In this document: positions 33,497-41,411 of the stretch, piece by piece | Layout of the letters: every line of letters starts with the position of its first letter | Numbering within the stretch: the first letter of the stretch is position 1 | Assembly (NCBI RefSeq): GCF_025345615.1 | Contig: NZ_JAODWD010000001.1 | Coordinates: 685,304 to 749,303, forward strand | Reading direction: 5' to 3' | DNA length: 64,000 nt | From: Mycobacterium deserti | GTDB taxonomy: Bacteria > Actinomycetota > Actinomycetes > Mycobacteriales > Mycobacteriaceae | Notes under the pieces: model-generated | Told to the model about the DNA's origin: nothing | What the model saw: the letters and a program-made list of their open reading frames with translations, nothing else | Databases searched by the model: none | Position numbers and translations under genes: made by a program

Positions 33497-34159
33497 ATGC
33501 GCGTCGTCATCGCCGGTGGACACGGCAAGATCGCCCTCATCCTGGAACGCCTCCTCGCCGAGCGTGGCGACTCCGTCGTCGGACTCATCCGCAATCCCTC
33601 GCAGGCCGCCGACCTCGAAGCCGCGGGCGCCGAGGCTGTGGTCATCGACCTCGAGGCGGCCTCCGTCGACGATCTGGCGCCACACCTGCGTGGTGCCGAT
33701 GCGGTCGTTTTCGCCGCGGGCGCGGGCCCGGGCAGCGGTGCGGCGCGCAAGGAGACCGTCGACCGGGATGCGGCGATTCTCCTGGCCGACGCCGCCGAAG
33801 CAGCGAATGTCGCCCGCTACGTGATGGTGTCATCGACGGGTGCCGACGCCGACGCGCCGGGTGTCCGAGACGAGGTTTTCACCGCCTACCTGCGCGCGAA
33901 GGGGGCGGCGGACGACAACGTGCGAGCGCGACCGAAGCTCGACGTCACCGTCATCCGACCCGGCCATCTCACCGACGATCCCGGGACGGGACAGGTCACG
34001 ACCGCCGAGCACACGCTGCGGGGCAGCATTCCGCGTGCAGACGTCGCCGCAGTGATACTCGCGGTCCTCGACACGCCGCGCACCATTGGTCAGACGTTCG
34101 AGCTGATCGCCGGCGACATCCCGATCACGGCTGCGGTCACCACATCAGACCGCGAATGA
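33497..34159 (+). CDS. NAD(P)-binding SDR (atypical, NmrA-like)
   Basis: A 220-aa atypical short-chain dehydrogenase: MRVVIAGGHGKIALILERLLAERG is the GxxGxxG cofactor strand, VFAAGAGPG follows the third strand, and VSSTGADADAPG marks the Ser region. YLRAKGAADDNV holds the Tyr/Lys pair. Such proteins act on sugars, quinones or serve as redox sensors. Its 3' end overlaps the convergent gene by 23 bases. No direct link with the neighbouring clusters is visible. Confidence 0.85.
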   Translation: MRVVIAGGHGKIALILERLLAERGDSVVGLIRNPSQAADLEAAGAEAVVIDLEAASVDDLAPHLRGADAVVFAAGAGPGSGAARKETVDRDAAILLADAAEAANVARYVMVSSTGADADAPGVRDEVFTAYLRAKGAADDNVRARPKLDVTVIRPGHLTDDPGTGQVTTAEHTLRGSIPRADVAAVILAVLDTPRTIGQTFELIAGDIPITAAVTTSDRE

Positions 34160-35210
34160 CCTCCGCCTGCGGGATGTCCTCGACCGCGATCAACCCTTTG
34201 GGAGCGCGGCACACCCAGTCGATCACGTTGACCACCCGCGCCGCCGTCGAGACGCAGCCCGCCTCGGTGACATCGAGCGCCGGGTGCGAGACGTGTGTGT
34301 TGAGTTCGACGCGCGGCTCCCCTTCGACCACCACACGATGCACACCGGTTTTGCCGTCGGGCGGATACTCCCACTCCGGAGCCGCGCCAGCGGTGAGTCG
34401 GGTGACGTGTTCCATCGTGATCACCGCGACGCCGTCGCGCACACCTTCGACGGCGAAGCGCACCGCGGCCATCTGGCCGGGCTCCACAGTCGCCATCTTG
34501 CACTCGATGCGCGTCGGCGTATACCAGCGCTCGATACGCTGCGTGACGTCGTCGAGCTCAACGCCGAGTTGCACAGCCAGGTTGCGCACCGGACCGCCCC
34601 ACATCGACGTCAGTACGCCGGGCACGTAGAAGATCGGATCTTCGTCCTCTGGAGACAGGCCGAAACCCATTGACTTGCCGGTGAACTCGTAGTCGTCGTA
34701 GTTGGCGTAGTCGAAGATCTCCTGCACCGTGATCGACGTGGCCCGGGTGACCAGGCTCAGTGCGCTGTGCACCTCGGTGTCACCGGAATACCCGGGATCG
34801 ATTCCGTTGACGTACAGCGACGCATCGCCGGACTCACAGGCCTGGCCGAGCGGCTCGCGCAGCCAGTCGTCGGCGAGGCGCGGAGTGACCAGCCAGACCA
34901 TGGAGCTGGCCACGACGTTGATGCCCGCCGACAGGAATTTCACCAGCTGCTCGATCGCCTCCATCGGCCGCGTCTCCGCCTGCGCTGTGTAGACGACGCA
35001 ATCCGGCCCCAGCGCGATCAGGGCGTCGATGTCGTCCGTGGCGACGATGCCGGTGGGTTCATCCAGGCCGCACAGTTCGGCGGCGTCCCGCCCGACCTTC
35101 GTCGGGCTGGCCGCATGCACACCCACCAACTCGAGGTCGGGCCTTCCGATGATCGCTCGCAGCGAGTGCTGCCCGACGTTGCCGGTGGAGAATTGCACTA
35201 CCCTGCGCAT
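34137..35210 (-). CDS. Dihydrodipicolinate reductase-like NAD(P)H dehydrogenase
   Basis: A 357-aa protein with a DapB-like Rossmann N-terminus (RRVVQFSTGNVGQHSLRAIIGRPDLELVGVHA, TDDIDALIALGPDCVVYTA), of the family named NAD(P)H-dependent amine dehydrogenase or 2,4-diaminopentanoate dehydrogenase-like. Its true substrate is unknown. The frame opens at 35660 but the family N-terminus is the ATG at 35210. Two paralogues lie at 43051 and 44093 in the P450 operon, so this family is locally amplified. It follows the SDR gene by 11 bases and is probably co-transcribed with it. Confidence 0.85.
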   Translation of the reverse strand: MRRVVQFSTGNVGQHSLRAIIGRPDLELVGVHAASPTKVGRDAAELCGLDEPTGIVATDDIDALIALGPDCVVYTAQAETRPMEAIEQLVKFLSAGINVVASSMVWLVTPRLADDWLREPLGQACESGDASLYVNGIDPGYSGDTEVHSALSLVTRATSITVQEIFDYANYDDYEFTGKSMGFGLSPEDEDPIFYVPGVLTSMWGGPVRNLAVQLGVELDDVTQRIERWYTPTRIECKMATVEPGQMAAVRFAVEGVRDGVAVITMEHVTRLTAGAAPEWEYPPDGKTGVHRVVVEGEPRVELNTHVSHPALDVTEAGCVSTAARVVNVIDWVCRAPKGLIAVEDIPQAEVIRGLMW

Positions 35211-35221
35211 CGTTGTCCTCG

Positions 35222-36010
35222 TCAGTAGTCGGGGATCGGCAGCGGCGAGTTGTTCGAGTCGATACCGCCGTCGACGTGGAAGATGGCATTCGTGGCGTAG
35301 CAGCCGGGGGTGGACAGGTAGACACACAGCCGCCCGAGGTCCTCGACGTCGCCGAGCCGGTGCAGCGGTGTGGCTTCGTTCATCTTCTCCAGCGATCCAG
35401 GCAACATGTCGAGGCTGCTTTGCAGGCCATCGGTGGCGAACGAGCCGAGGGCGATCGCGTTGACGCGGATCTTCGGCGCGAGTTCCTGGGCCATGGCCCT
35501 GGTGAGCGCCTCGAGTCCGCCCTTGGCGGTGCAGTAGGCGGTCAGCGCCCGGATGCCGAACCGGGCGGACCCCGACGAGATGTTGACGATCGACCCGTGA
35601 CCGGCCTCGATCATGTGAGGAGCCGCGAGCTGACTCATGATGAACGCCGATGTGACACACCAGTCGAACGTGTGCCGGAAGTCTTCGTCGGTGATGTCGA
35701 GGAAGCGTGCGTATGTGGAGCCACCGACGTTGTTGACGAGGATGTCGATGCGGCCGAACTCGGCCATCGCGGTGCCGACGACACGCTCGCCGTCAGGGCG
35801 GCTCATCGCATCGGCGACCACCGCCCGTCCCTTGCCGCCCGCCTTCTCGATGCCCTCGATGGTCGCGACGATGTCGGACTCGGTGCGCGCGGTGCCGACG
35901 ACCGTGGCGCCCGCCTCGGCGAGAACTCGCGCAATGCCTTGGCCGACACCCTTTCCCGCGCCGGTGACGATGGCGACCTGACCGTCGAGGTTGAACTGTT
36001 CCAGCGCCAT
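35222..36010 (-). CDS. SDR-family oxidoreductase
   Basis: A 262-aa classical short-chain dehydrogenase: VAIVTGAGKGVGQGIARVLAEAG, NNVGG, NISSGSARFG and AYCTAKGGLEALTRA with Ser, Tyr and Lys present. The C-terminus ends ATNAIFHVDGGIDSNNS. AGGAG lies before the ATG. It is divergent from the first TetR gene; the TGAC-N4-GTCA operator at 36030-36041 lies in the shared intergenic region, so it probably belongs to the TetR-controlled unit. The likely role is oxidation of an alcohol made by the nearby P450s (inference). Confidence 0.92.
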   Translation of the reverse strand: MALEQFNLDGQVAIVTGAGKGVGQGIARVLAEAGATVVGTARTESDIVATIEGIEKAGGKGRAVVADAMSRPDGERVVGTAMAEFGRIDILVNNVGGSTYARFLDITDEDFRHTFDWCVTSAFIMSQLAAPHMIEAGHGSIVNISSGSARFGIRALTAYCTAKGGLEALTRAMAQELAPKIRVNAIALGSFATDGLQSSLDMLPGSLEKMNEATPLHRLGDVEDLGRLCVYLSTPGCYATNAIFHVDGGIDSNNSPLPIPDY

Positions 36011-36029
36011 AAGTCTCCTCTGCTCTTAC

Positions 36030-36041
36030 TGACCGCAGTCA
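36030..36041. promoter_or_regulatory. TetR operator copy 1 (TGAC-N4-GTCA)
   Basis: TGACCGCAGTCA is a palindrome (TGAC/GTCA arms). Read on the minus strand with flanks it is GGTTGACTGCGGTCAGTA, closely matching copies 2 and 3. It lies between the divergent SDR (start 36010) and TetR (start 36080) genes. Confidence 0.7.
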
Positions 36042-36067
36042 ACCACACTCGGTGTCGGCAATCCAGC

Positions 36068-36073
36068 TATCGT
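36068..36073 (+). promoter_or_regulatory. Likely -10 element (TATCGT), leaderless TetR start
   Basis: TATCGT ends 6 bases before the ATG at 36080 and no Shine-Dalgarno precedes that ATG. The operator at 36030-36041 lies near the expected -35 position, which suits autorepression. Confidence 0.45.
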
Positions 36074-36079
36074 GGGTAC

Positions 36080-36679
36080 ATGGCAGTGGTGGACAAGCCG
36101 TCGGCGCGTGAGACCAAGCGTTTGCAGACGCGGGAACGGCTGATGGGGGCGGCGATCGCCGAGTTCAAGCGATCTGGTCTCGCGGCAGCCGACGTAGGCG
36201 CCATTGTGACCGCGGCAGGAGTCGCCCACGGCACGTTCTTCTTCCACTTCCCCACCAAGGAGCACGTGCTGCTCGAACTGGAGCGCCGAGAAGAGGAACG
36301 CATCGCCAAGCAGTTGAAGCGGTCCGCGGCGTCGTTGGACGGACTCGATTCAATTCTGCACGAGGCGGTTCGACTGATCCTGGGACTCGAGCGGCGTCTC
36401 GGGTCCGTCCTGTTCAAGGACTTCCTCGCCCTGCACTTCTCGCAGACACGACCCGTCGACGAGAGCACCGAACACCCGGTAATCGTCGAAGTCGCCCTCA
36501 AGATCGAGGGGGCGCAGCAGCGCGGTGACGTCGACGCCGACGTGCATCCGATGAACAGCGCGGTCTTCTTCCTGCTCGGCCTGTACGCCCTGTTGACCAC
36601 CACGCACGATTGGCCGACGCAGAGTGCCATGCTCGACGACTACGTGACGCGGACGCTGCGCGGTATCGAATCACGCTGA
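36080..36679 (+). CDS. TetR-family transcriptional regulator (paralogue 1)
   Basis: A 199-aa TetR repressor. The helix-turn-helix is in TRERLMGAAIAEFKRSGLAAADVGAIVTAAGVAHGTFFFHFPTKEHVLLEL (about residues 18-68); the rest is the ligand-binding helical domain. It is clearly paralogous to the regulator at 37484 (shared ADVGAIVTAA-VAHGTFFFHFP-KEHVL). Each regulator stands next to a copy of the same operator, and each controls or neighbours a copy of the same membrane protein. The ligand is unknown. Confidence 0.9.
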   Translation: MAVVDKPSARETKRLQTRERLMGAAIAEFKRSGLAAADVGAIVTAAGVAHGTFFFHFPTKEHVLLELERREEERIAKQLKRSAASLDGLDSILHEAVRLILGLERRLGSVLFKDFLALHFSQTRPVDESTEHPVIVEVALKIEGAQQRGDVDADVHPMNSAVFFLLGLYALLTTTHDWPTQSAMLDDYVTRTLRGIESR

Positions 36680-36685
36680 CTTCGT

Positions 36686-36697
36686 TGACTTAGGTCA
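36686..36697. promoter_or_regulatory. TetR operator copy 2 (TGACTTAGGTCA)
   Basis: The operator is nested in GTTGACTTAGGTCAGTG. Its TTGACT is also a good -35 box for the membrane-protein gene starting at 36741, so binding would block RNA polymerase directly. The 14 bases TTGACTTAGGTCAG are identical in copy 3 at 37446-37459. Confidence 0.75.
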
Positions 36698-36740
36698 GTG
36701 TCACTGCCATGCTCTGAGGTGCCGATCCCAGGAGGGTGCC

Positions 36741-37436
36741 TTGACTCTGCCCGCATTCGTCCCCGCCGGGGGCGGACTCGACGACCACATGGAGCGCTCG
36801 CGGCTGGCGCAACGGCAGGCCGACAAGTGGCTGATCTCGGGCAGCCTGCTCATCGGCACCGCGGCACTGGGGGTCTTCGGCCTGCCGCTGTTCCTGCGCG
36901 GCGTGTGGTTACTGCGCAACGCGCAGCGCGAGGGGCTGTCCGTGCGCCCGATGATCGTCACCCTGATCGGCTATCTGGTCATCATTGACGCCGCCATCAA
37001 CACCGTCGGATGGGCGCTCGACCTCGTGGCCAACCACACCATCCTGGCGCGAATCCTGTTGAACGGCTGGGGCGCGATGTTCGACGCCGGCTACTTCTGG
37101 CACTACAACGAGTTGTGGCTGGGCGGCGCGGCCGGCCCCGGCGAGAAGGCCATGGAAGTGGGGATGATCCTCACCGTCTTCACGATGCGGATCGCGGCGG
37201 CGATCGGCTTCCTACAGATGAAGCGCTGGGGCCATCAGTGGATGATCATCACCTGCTGGATGGGGGTGCTCATCTGGTGCCTCTACGTGTTCAACATGAC
37301 TATGTACGCCGACGTGCGCTACGCCGGGACCATCTTCCCCGTGGTCGGTTGGTGGTTGTACGACATCTTCTACATCACGCCGTTCCTCGCGATCCCCTAT
37401 CTGCACACGGTGAACCGCGAGATCTTCTCCGACTGA
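36741..37436 (+). CDS. Six-helix membrane protein, copy 1 (unknown family, paralogue of 40694)
   Basis: A 231-aa integral membrane protein with about six helices (near residues 31-57, 70-95, 101-115, 139-158, 165-186 and 196-220). I do not recognise a named family. It aligns without gaps to the 231-aa protein at 40694: about 60% identical over residues 1-108 and about 92% over 109-231. Polar residues conserved in or near helices (D83, N87, D94, H99, D115, H121, E124, H165, C172, C180, D208, H222) could bind a metal or haem. It starts at TTG with AGGAGG 5-6 bases upstream. Its promoter carries operator copy 2. Confidence 0.8.
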   Translation: MTLPAFVPAGGGLDDHMERSRLAQRQADKWLISGSLLIGTAALGVFGLPLFLRGVWLLRNAQREGLSVRPMIVTLIGYLVIIDAAINTVGWALDLVANHTILARILLNGWGAMFDAGYFWHYNELWLGGAAGPGEKAMEVGMILTVFTMRIAAAIGFLQMKRWGHQWMIITCWMGVLIWCLYVFNMTMYADVRYAGTIFPVVGWWLYDIFYITPFLAIPYLHTVNREIFSD

Positions 37437-37446
37437 CTCAACTCAT

Positions 37447-37458
37447 TGACTTAGGTCA
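37447..37458. promoter_or_regulatory. TetR operator copy 3 (TGACTTAGGTCA)
   Basis: The operator lies in ATTGACTTAGGTCAGTA, 25 bases before the second TetR gene. TTGACT (37446-37451) can serve as the -35 box with TAGAAA 17 bases downstream as a weak -10. It would control the long operon that runs from 37484 to 47977. Confidence 0.75.
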
Positions 37459-37483
37459 GTAAGTCGGATAGAAAGAATGCATC

Positions 37484-38086
37484 ATGACGGCTCAGGTGGG
37501 GGTGTCTGCGCGCGAGGTGCGCCGGCAGCAGACGCGGGAACGGATACTCGCCGCGGCGATCGCCGAGTTCAGCCGGGCTGGGATGACCGGTGCCGACGTC
37601 GGCGCCATCGTGACCGCGGCGAAGGTGGCACACGGCACCTTCTTCTTCCACTTCCCCAGCAAGGAACACGTGCTGATCGAGCTCGAGTCACGCGAAGAAG
37701 CGCGCATCGCAGAGGAATTCGCGCAGTACCTCGACACGCCGCGCGACCTGTGTGCCTTGCTCACCGAAGTCGTCCACCTGGTGACGGGGTTGGAGTCCAG
37801 GTTCGGTCCGCTGCTGTTCAAGGAACTGCTCGCACAACACTTCTCTCCGACCCGGCCACACCGGGACGAGTGGACCGACCACCCCGTCATCGTGCTGCTC
37901 GTGCGCGAGATCGAGCGGGCGCGCGTGCACGGTGACGTCCACCCGGAAGTCGACGCCTTCTACAGCGCGACGTTCTTCCTGCTCGGCATCTACGGCGTGC
38001 TCACCACCACCGACCACCCCGACACCCGCACCACGATGCTGACCAAGCTGGTCGACTCCGCCGTGCGCGGGCTGGAGGTCCGATGA
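37484..38086 (+). CDS. TetR-family transcriptional regulator (paralogue 2)
   Basis: A 200-aa TetR repressor with its helix-turn-helix at about residues 18-68 (TRERILAAAIAEFSRAGMTGADVGAIVTAAKVAHGTFFFHFPSKEHVLIEL). It is paralogous to the regulator at 36080 across its length, including FGPLLFKELLAQHFSPTRP against the copy-1 equivalent. The near-identical recognition helices fit binding to the same TGAC-N4-GTCA sites. It is the first gene of the operon carrying the VWA/AAA+ pair, the second membrane protein and three P450s. Confidence 0.9.
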   Translation: MTAQVGVSAREVRRQQTRERILAAAIAEFSRAGMTGADVGAIVTAAKVAHGTFFFHFPSKEHVLIELESREEARIAEEFAQYLDTPRDLCALLTEVVHLVTGLESRFGPLLFKELLAQHFSPTRPHRDEWTDHPVIVLLVREIERARVHGDVHPEVDAFYSATFFLLGIYGVLTTTDHPDTRTTMLTKLVDSAVRGLEVR

Positions 38087-38111
38087 ACCCGATATCGAGG
38101 AGGTCGCACTG

Positions 38112-38216
38112 ATGGACTGGATCTGGGAGATCCTCCGATACGTCGCCGCCTGGGGCGGAACCGGGCTCATCATCTGGTTCTGGTACTGGATGTTCTCCAA
38201 CATCGGAACGTTCTGA
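38112..38216 (+). CDS. 34-aa single-helix membrane peptide
   Basis: MDWIWEILRYVAAWGGTGLI begins this 34-aa peptide; the rest (IWFWYWMFSNIGTF) continues a tryptophan-rich transmembrane helix. GAGGAGG lies 9 bases before the ATG, and the frame sits exactly between the TetR stop and the VWA gene, 6 bases before the latter. These are good signs of a real gene. It may be a small subunit of the membrane complex. It is too short for similarity to be conclusive. Confidence 0.65.
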   Translation: MDWIWEILRYVAAWGGTGLIIWFWYWMFSNIGTF

Positions 38217-38222
38217 GCCGCG

Positions 38223-39752
38223 ATGACAGAGCTCTCCGACACCCACGCGATGACTGTCGAGCGCAGCTGCGCGGTGACGGCGGTCGCGTTCAGCGACCGG
38301 CGGCGCGAAGGCGTCCGCCTGGTCACCGGGGAGCATCGTGCGTTCGGTCTGACCGCGTCGCTGGACTACGTGCACGTGCCCTATCCGGCGCGACCGGACT
38401 GGACCCGGTCGACGCTGACTTGCGGTGTGGCGTTGCAGTGTTCGCCGTCGAAGGAACGCGTCGTCGAATACCGGCTCAACGAACTGTCAACCCGAGAACT
38501 GCGTGCGCTGACCCTGGTTGAGGCCGGCGTCGCGCTCGGGTGGATCGCCTGCCGCTGGCCGGGTCTGCTGCCCGAGATCAGCCGCACGCTCGGTGATGTC
38601 GACGCGCTGCCCTCCGACCTCGACGCGTCGGCGATGCTCGACCGGGCCATCGAGCTGGCACGGTCCGGCCAACCACTGTCCGTCCCGCCGCTGCTCGGCA
38701 GGCTGCCAATGGCGTACACCAACCCGCGGACGGTGGCCGACAAGCTGCGCCGGACGTTGGGCCGGATGCCCTGGACCACCACACAGAAGCGGCTGCCCCG
38801 GCCCTACTCCATCCCCGTCGGCGGCGACGGCGGTATCCGCAACCCCAACCTGCCGCCACCCAGCAGGCCGCAGGACAACGACCTCGACATCACGCCCGAC
38901 CACCGGCCGGGGATCCCCTATCCGGAGTGGAACGCGTGGACCGAGACATTCATGCCGAACCATGTCGCAGTCCTCGAGCGCGCGCACGCCAGGCACGGCC
39001 GCGCCCCGGAACCGGTGTCACCCGAACTCCGGAAATGGTTCTCCGAGCACACCCACCGCGCGATGAAGAACCGCCTGGAGGACGGCTCCGACCTCGACGT
39101 CGAGCAGTACGTCCGGCACTACATCGACCTGACCACCGGTGAGGCCGTCGAGCCGCGGGTGTTCCGTGAGCTGCTGCCCAGCAGCCGCGACGTCACGACG
39201 GCCCTGCTGCTCGACGGCAGCTCGTCGCTCGGGGTACACGGCGGGCGCATCTTCAAGCTCGAATTAGCCTGCGCCGACGCGCTTTCCCGGGCGATGACCC
39301 TGGCGCGGGAACGCCACGGCATCTTCGTGTTCACCGGGAACACCCGCCATCGTGTCGAAGTCAACTGCCTCAAGGACTTCGAGGACCGGCGTTTCGTCCC
39401 GCCCAGCCGCCTCGGTCTGTCGACCGGCGGATACACCCGCCTCGGCGCACCATTGCGCCACTTGACCAGTCGGCTGCTGGCGCAACCGTCCGAACGCCGA
39501 CTGCTCATCGTGATCGGTGACGGCCTGATATCCGACGAGGGGTACGAGGGCCGCTACGCCTGGGCCGACGCGGCGCACGCCGTCGAGGAGGCCAATGACG
39601 CCGGGGTGCGCATCTACTACGTCGGCGTCGGGCCGACCCGCGTCGACCCGCTGCCGGAGGTTTTCGGACCCCGCCGCTCACAACGCATCCGACGAGTCGA
39701 GGAGCTTCCCCGAGTGCTTGCCCACGTACATCGAGAGCTGGTGGCCGCATGA
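38223..39752 (+). CDS. VWA-domain protein (NorD/CoxE-like metalloenzyme activator)
   Basis: A 509-aa cytosolic protein whose C-terminal von Willebrand A domain (about residues 325-505) has a complete MIDAS motif, DGSSS with D331, S333 and S335. LIVIGDGLISDEGYEGRYAWAD and IYYVGVGPTR continue the fold. The N-terminal 300 residues resemble no domain I can name. In NorD, CbbO and CoxE systems a VWA protein works with the adjacent MoxR ATPase to insert a metal or remodel an enzyme. Its stop overlaps the ATPase start (ATGA), as in those pairs. Confidence 0.85.
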   Translation: MTELSDTHAMTVERSCAVTAVAFSDRRREGVRLVTGEHRAFGLTASLDYVHVPYPARPDWTRSTLTCGVALQCSPSKERVVEYRLNELSTRELRALTLVEAGVALGWIACRWPGLLPEISRTLGDVDALPSDLDASAMLDRAIELARSGQPLSVPPLLGRLPMAYTNPRTVADKLRRTLGRMPWTTTQKRLPRPYSIPVGGDGGIRNPNLPPPSRPQDNDLDITPDHRPGIPYPEWNAWTETFMPNHVAVLERAHARHGRAPEPVSPELRKWFSEHTHRAMKNRLEDGSDLDVEQYVRHYIDLTTGEAVEPRVFRELLPSSRDVTTALLLDGSSSLGVHGGRIFKLELACADALSRAMTLARERHGIFVFTGNTRHRVEVNCLKDFEDRRFVPPSRLGLSTGGYTRLGAPLRHLTSRLLAQPSERRLLIVIGDGLISDEGYEGRYAWADAAHAVEEANDAGVRIYYVGVGPTRVDPLPEVFGPRRSQRIRRVEELPRVLAHVHRELVAA

Positions 39753-40555
39753 GCGATGCTTGCGCGCGAATAATCACCACTGACTACTACGCGAATGCCA
39801 ACGAAGTCCGCCTGTTCGAGCAGGCCTACCGGCAACGGCTGCCGGTCATGCTCACCGGCCCGACGGGATGCGGCAAGACGCGCCTGGTCGAACACATGGG
39901 AATCCTGTTGAACCGGCCCGTCGTGACGATCAGTTGCCACGACGACCTCACGAGTTCCGACTTGGTCGGCCGCTTCATGGTCACAGGCGGCGACGTCGTG
40001 TGGACCGACGGCCCGCTCACCCGGGCCGTGAAGGCCGGCGCGATCTGTTATCTCGACGAGGTGGTAGAAGCGCGCCACGACTCACTGGCCATCCTCCACT
40101 CACTGACCGACCACCGCCGCGCGCTGTATCTGGACCGGGCCGGTGAGGTGGTGCAGGCGCCGGACACCTTCATGCTGGTGTGCTCCTACAACCCGGCCTA
40201 TCGCAGTTCGCTCAAAGAACTCAAACCGTCACTGCGGCAACGCTTCGTGACATTGCCCATGAAATATCTGGCCCCCGAGCGCGAAACCGAGGTGATCGTG
40301 ACCGAAGCGGGCGTCGAACCTGCAACCGCCGCCCGGCTCGTTCAGTGTGCCACGGCGATCCGCACCGCCGACGAGGCGTTCCACTTCGAGCCGCCGTCGA
40401 CCCGCGTGCTCGTCACCGCTGCGCAGTTGATCGTCGCGGGCGCAAGCGAGTTGGAGGCCGCCGAGGCCTGCATTCTCGCTCCGCTGTCCACCGACGGTGC
40501 CATCAACGCCGGATTACGCGAAGTCGCCGTGGCCAGCCTGGCCGCCGACGCCTAG
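39749..40555 (+). CDS. MoxR-type AAA+ ATPase (NorQ/CbbQ-like)
   Basis: A 268-aa AAA+ ATPase with Walker A GPTGCGKT (37-44), Walker B ICYLDEV (99-105; YLDE 101-104), sensor region VCSYNPAYRSSLKELKPSLRQRFVTL and a short lid domain. The CbbQ/NirQ/NorQ group forms hexameric rings that, with a VWA partner, activate NO reductase, RuBisCO or CO dehydrogenase. No such enzyme is encoded here. The next genes are instead a 42-aa membrane peptide and a six-helix membrane protein, which are therefore the likely clients. Confidence 0.92.
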   Translation: MSDACARIITTDYYANANEVRLFEQAYRQRLPVMLTGPTGCGKTRLVEHMGILLNRPVVTISCHDDLTSSDLVGRFMVTGGDVVWTDGPLTRAVKAGAICYLDEVVEARHDSLAILHSLTDHRRALYLDRAGEVVQAPDTFMLVCSYNPAYRSSLKELKPSLRQRFVTLPMKYLAPERETEVIVTEAGVEPATAARLVQCATAIRTADEAFHFEPPSTRVLVTAAQLIVAGASELEAAEACILAPLSTDGAINAGLREVAVASLAADA

Positions 40556-40568
40556 GGAAGGAGTCGAG

Positions 40569-40697
40569 ATGGATCACAAAGAGCGGAAGCGCAAGAAGGC
40601 GCTGATCATCCTGCAGATCGTGATCTACGGCTATCTGTTCACGATGTTCTGCATCCAGCTGTACATGTCGTTCGCCCGCGGCTGGTGGGAACTGTGA
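40569..40697 (+). CDS. 42-aa single-helix membrane peptide
   Basis: A very basic N-terminus (MDHKERKRKK) precedes one hydrophobic helix (ALIILQIVIYGYLFTMFCIQ) and a short tail ending in ARGWWEL. The positive-inside rule puts the N-terminus in the cytosol. GGAAGGAG lies upstream, and the stop codon overlaps the GTG start of the next membrane protein (GTGA), so the two should be made in step. It is probably a small subunit or assembly factor of that protein. Confidence 0.75.
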   Translation: MDHKERKRKKALIILQIVIYGYLFTMFCIQLYMSFARGWWEL

Positions 40698-41389
40698 GCA
40701 CGGATGTGCGCTCGGGCGGCGCGATCAGCCTCGAGGAACATCACGAGGAATCCCGCCTGGCGCAACGTCGCGCCGACAAGTGGATGATCGTCGGCGCCGG
40801 CCTAATGGGCATGTGGGCACCGGGGATCTTCGGGCTACCCATCTTCCTGCGCGGGGTCTGGCTGCAGCGCCAGTCCGCGCGCGCCGGTTTGTCGATGCGG
40901 CCGATGATCGTCACGCTGATCGGCTATCTCGTGTTGATCGACGGGATGCTCAACAGCCTCGGCTGGGCGCTGGACCTGGTTGCCAACCACACGCTGATCA
41001 ACCGTGTCCTGATGGTCGGCTGGGGCGCCATGTTCGACGCCGGCTACTTCTGGCACTACAACGAGGCGTGGGTGGGCGGCGCGGCCGGTCCCGGCGAGAA
41101 GTCGATGGTGTTCGGGATGATCCTCACCGTCTTCGCGATGCGCTGCGCGGCGGCGATCGGCTTCCTGCAGATGAAGCGCTGGGGGCATCAGTGGATGATC
41201 ATCACCTGCTGGATGGGGGTGCTCATCTGGTGCCTGTACGTGTTCAACATGACTATGTACGCCGACGTGCGCTACGCCGGTGTGGTCTTCCCGGTCATCG
41301 GCTGGTGGCTCTACGACATCTTCTACATCACGCCGTTCCTCGCGATCCCCTACCTGCACACGGTCAACCGCGAGATCTTCTCCGACTGA
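40694..41389 (+). CDS. Six-helix membrane protein, copy 2 (unknown family, paralogue of 36741)
   Basis: A 231-aa membrane protein with the same length and helix layout as the protein at 36741. Residues 109-231 differ at only about ten positions. The shared [14 protein letters not shown] loop and MKRWGHQW segment contain invariant His and acidic residues. GTG 40694 overlaps the preceding stop; starting here gives the same length as copy 1. The gene order (AAA+ ATPase, small peptide, this protein, 142-aa protein) suggests it is the core of a complex activated by the ATPase/VWA pair. Function unknown. Confidence 0.8.
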   Translation: MSTDVRSGGAISLEEHHEESRLAQRRADKWMIVGAGLMGMWAPGIFGLPIFLRGVWLQRQSARAGLSMRPMIVTLIGYLVLIDGMLNSLGWALDLVANHTLINRVLMVGWGAMFDAGYFWHYNEAWVGGAAGPGEKSMVFGMILTVFAMRCAAAIGFLQMKRWGHQWMIITCWMGVLIWCLYVFNMTMYADVRYAGVVFPVIGWWLYDIFYITPFLAIPYLHTVNREIFSD

Positions 41390-41411
41390 ACCTCTTCGAA
41401 GGAGCACAACC

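Noticed and set aside
38223-40555. The VWA/AAA+ pair as parts of an NO reductase or CO dehydrogenase locus
   Set aside because: No norB/norC, coxL/M/S or RuBisCO gene lies in the window; only the activator-type pair is present.
36741-41389. The six-helix proteins as AlkB or PmoA/AmoA-type membrane monooxygenases
   Set aside because: They lack the HxxxH/HxxHH histidine boxes of AlkB and the known Pmo/Amo signatures, and the helix pattern differs.
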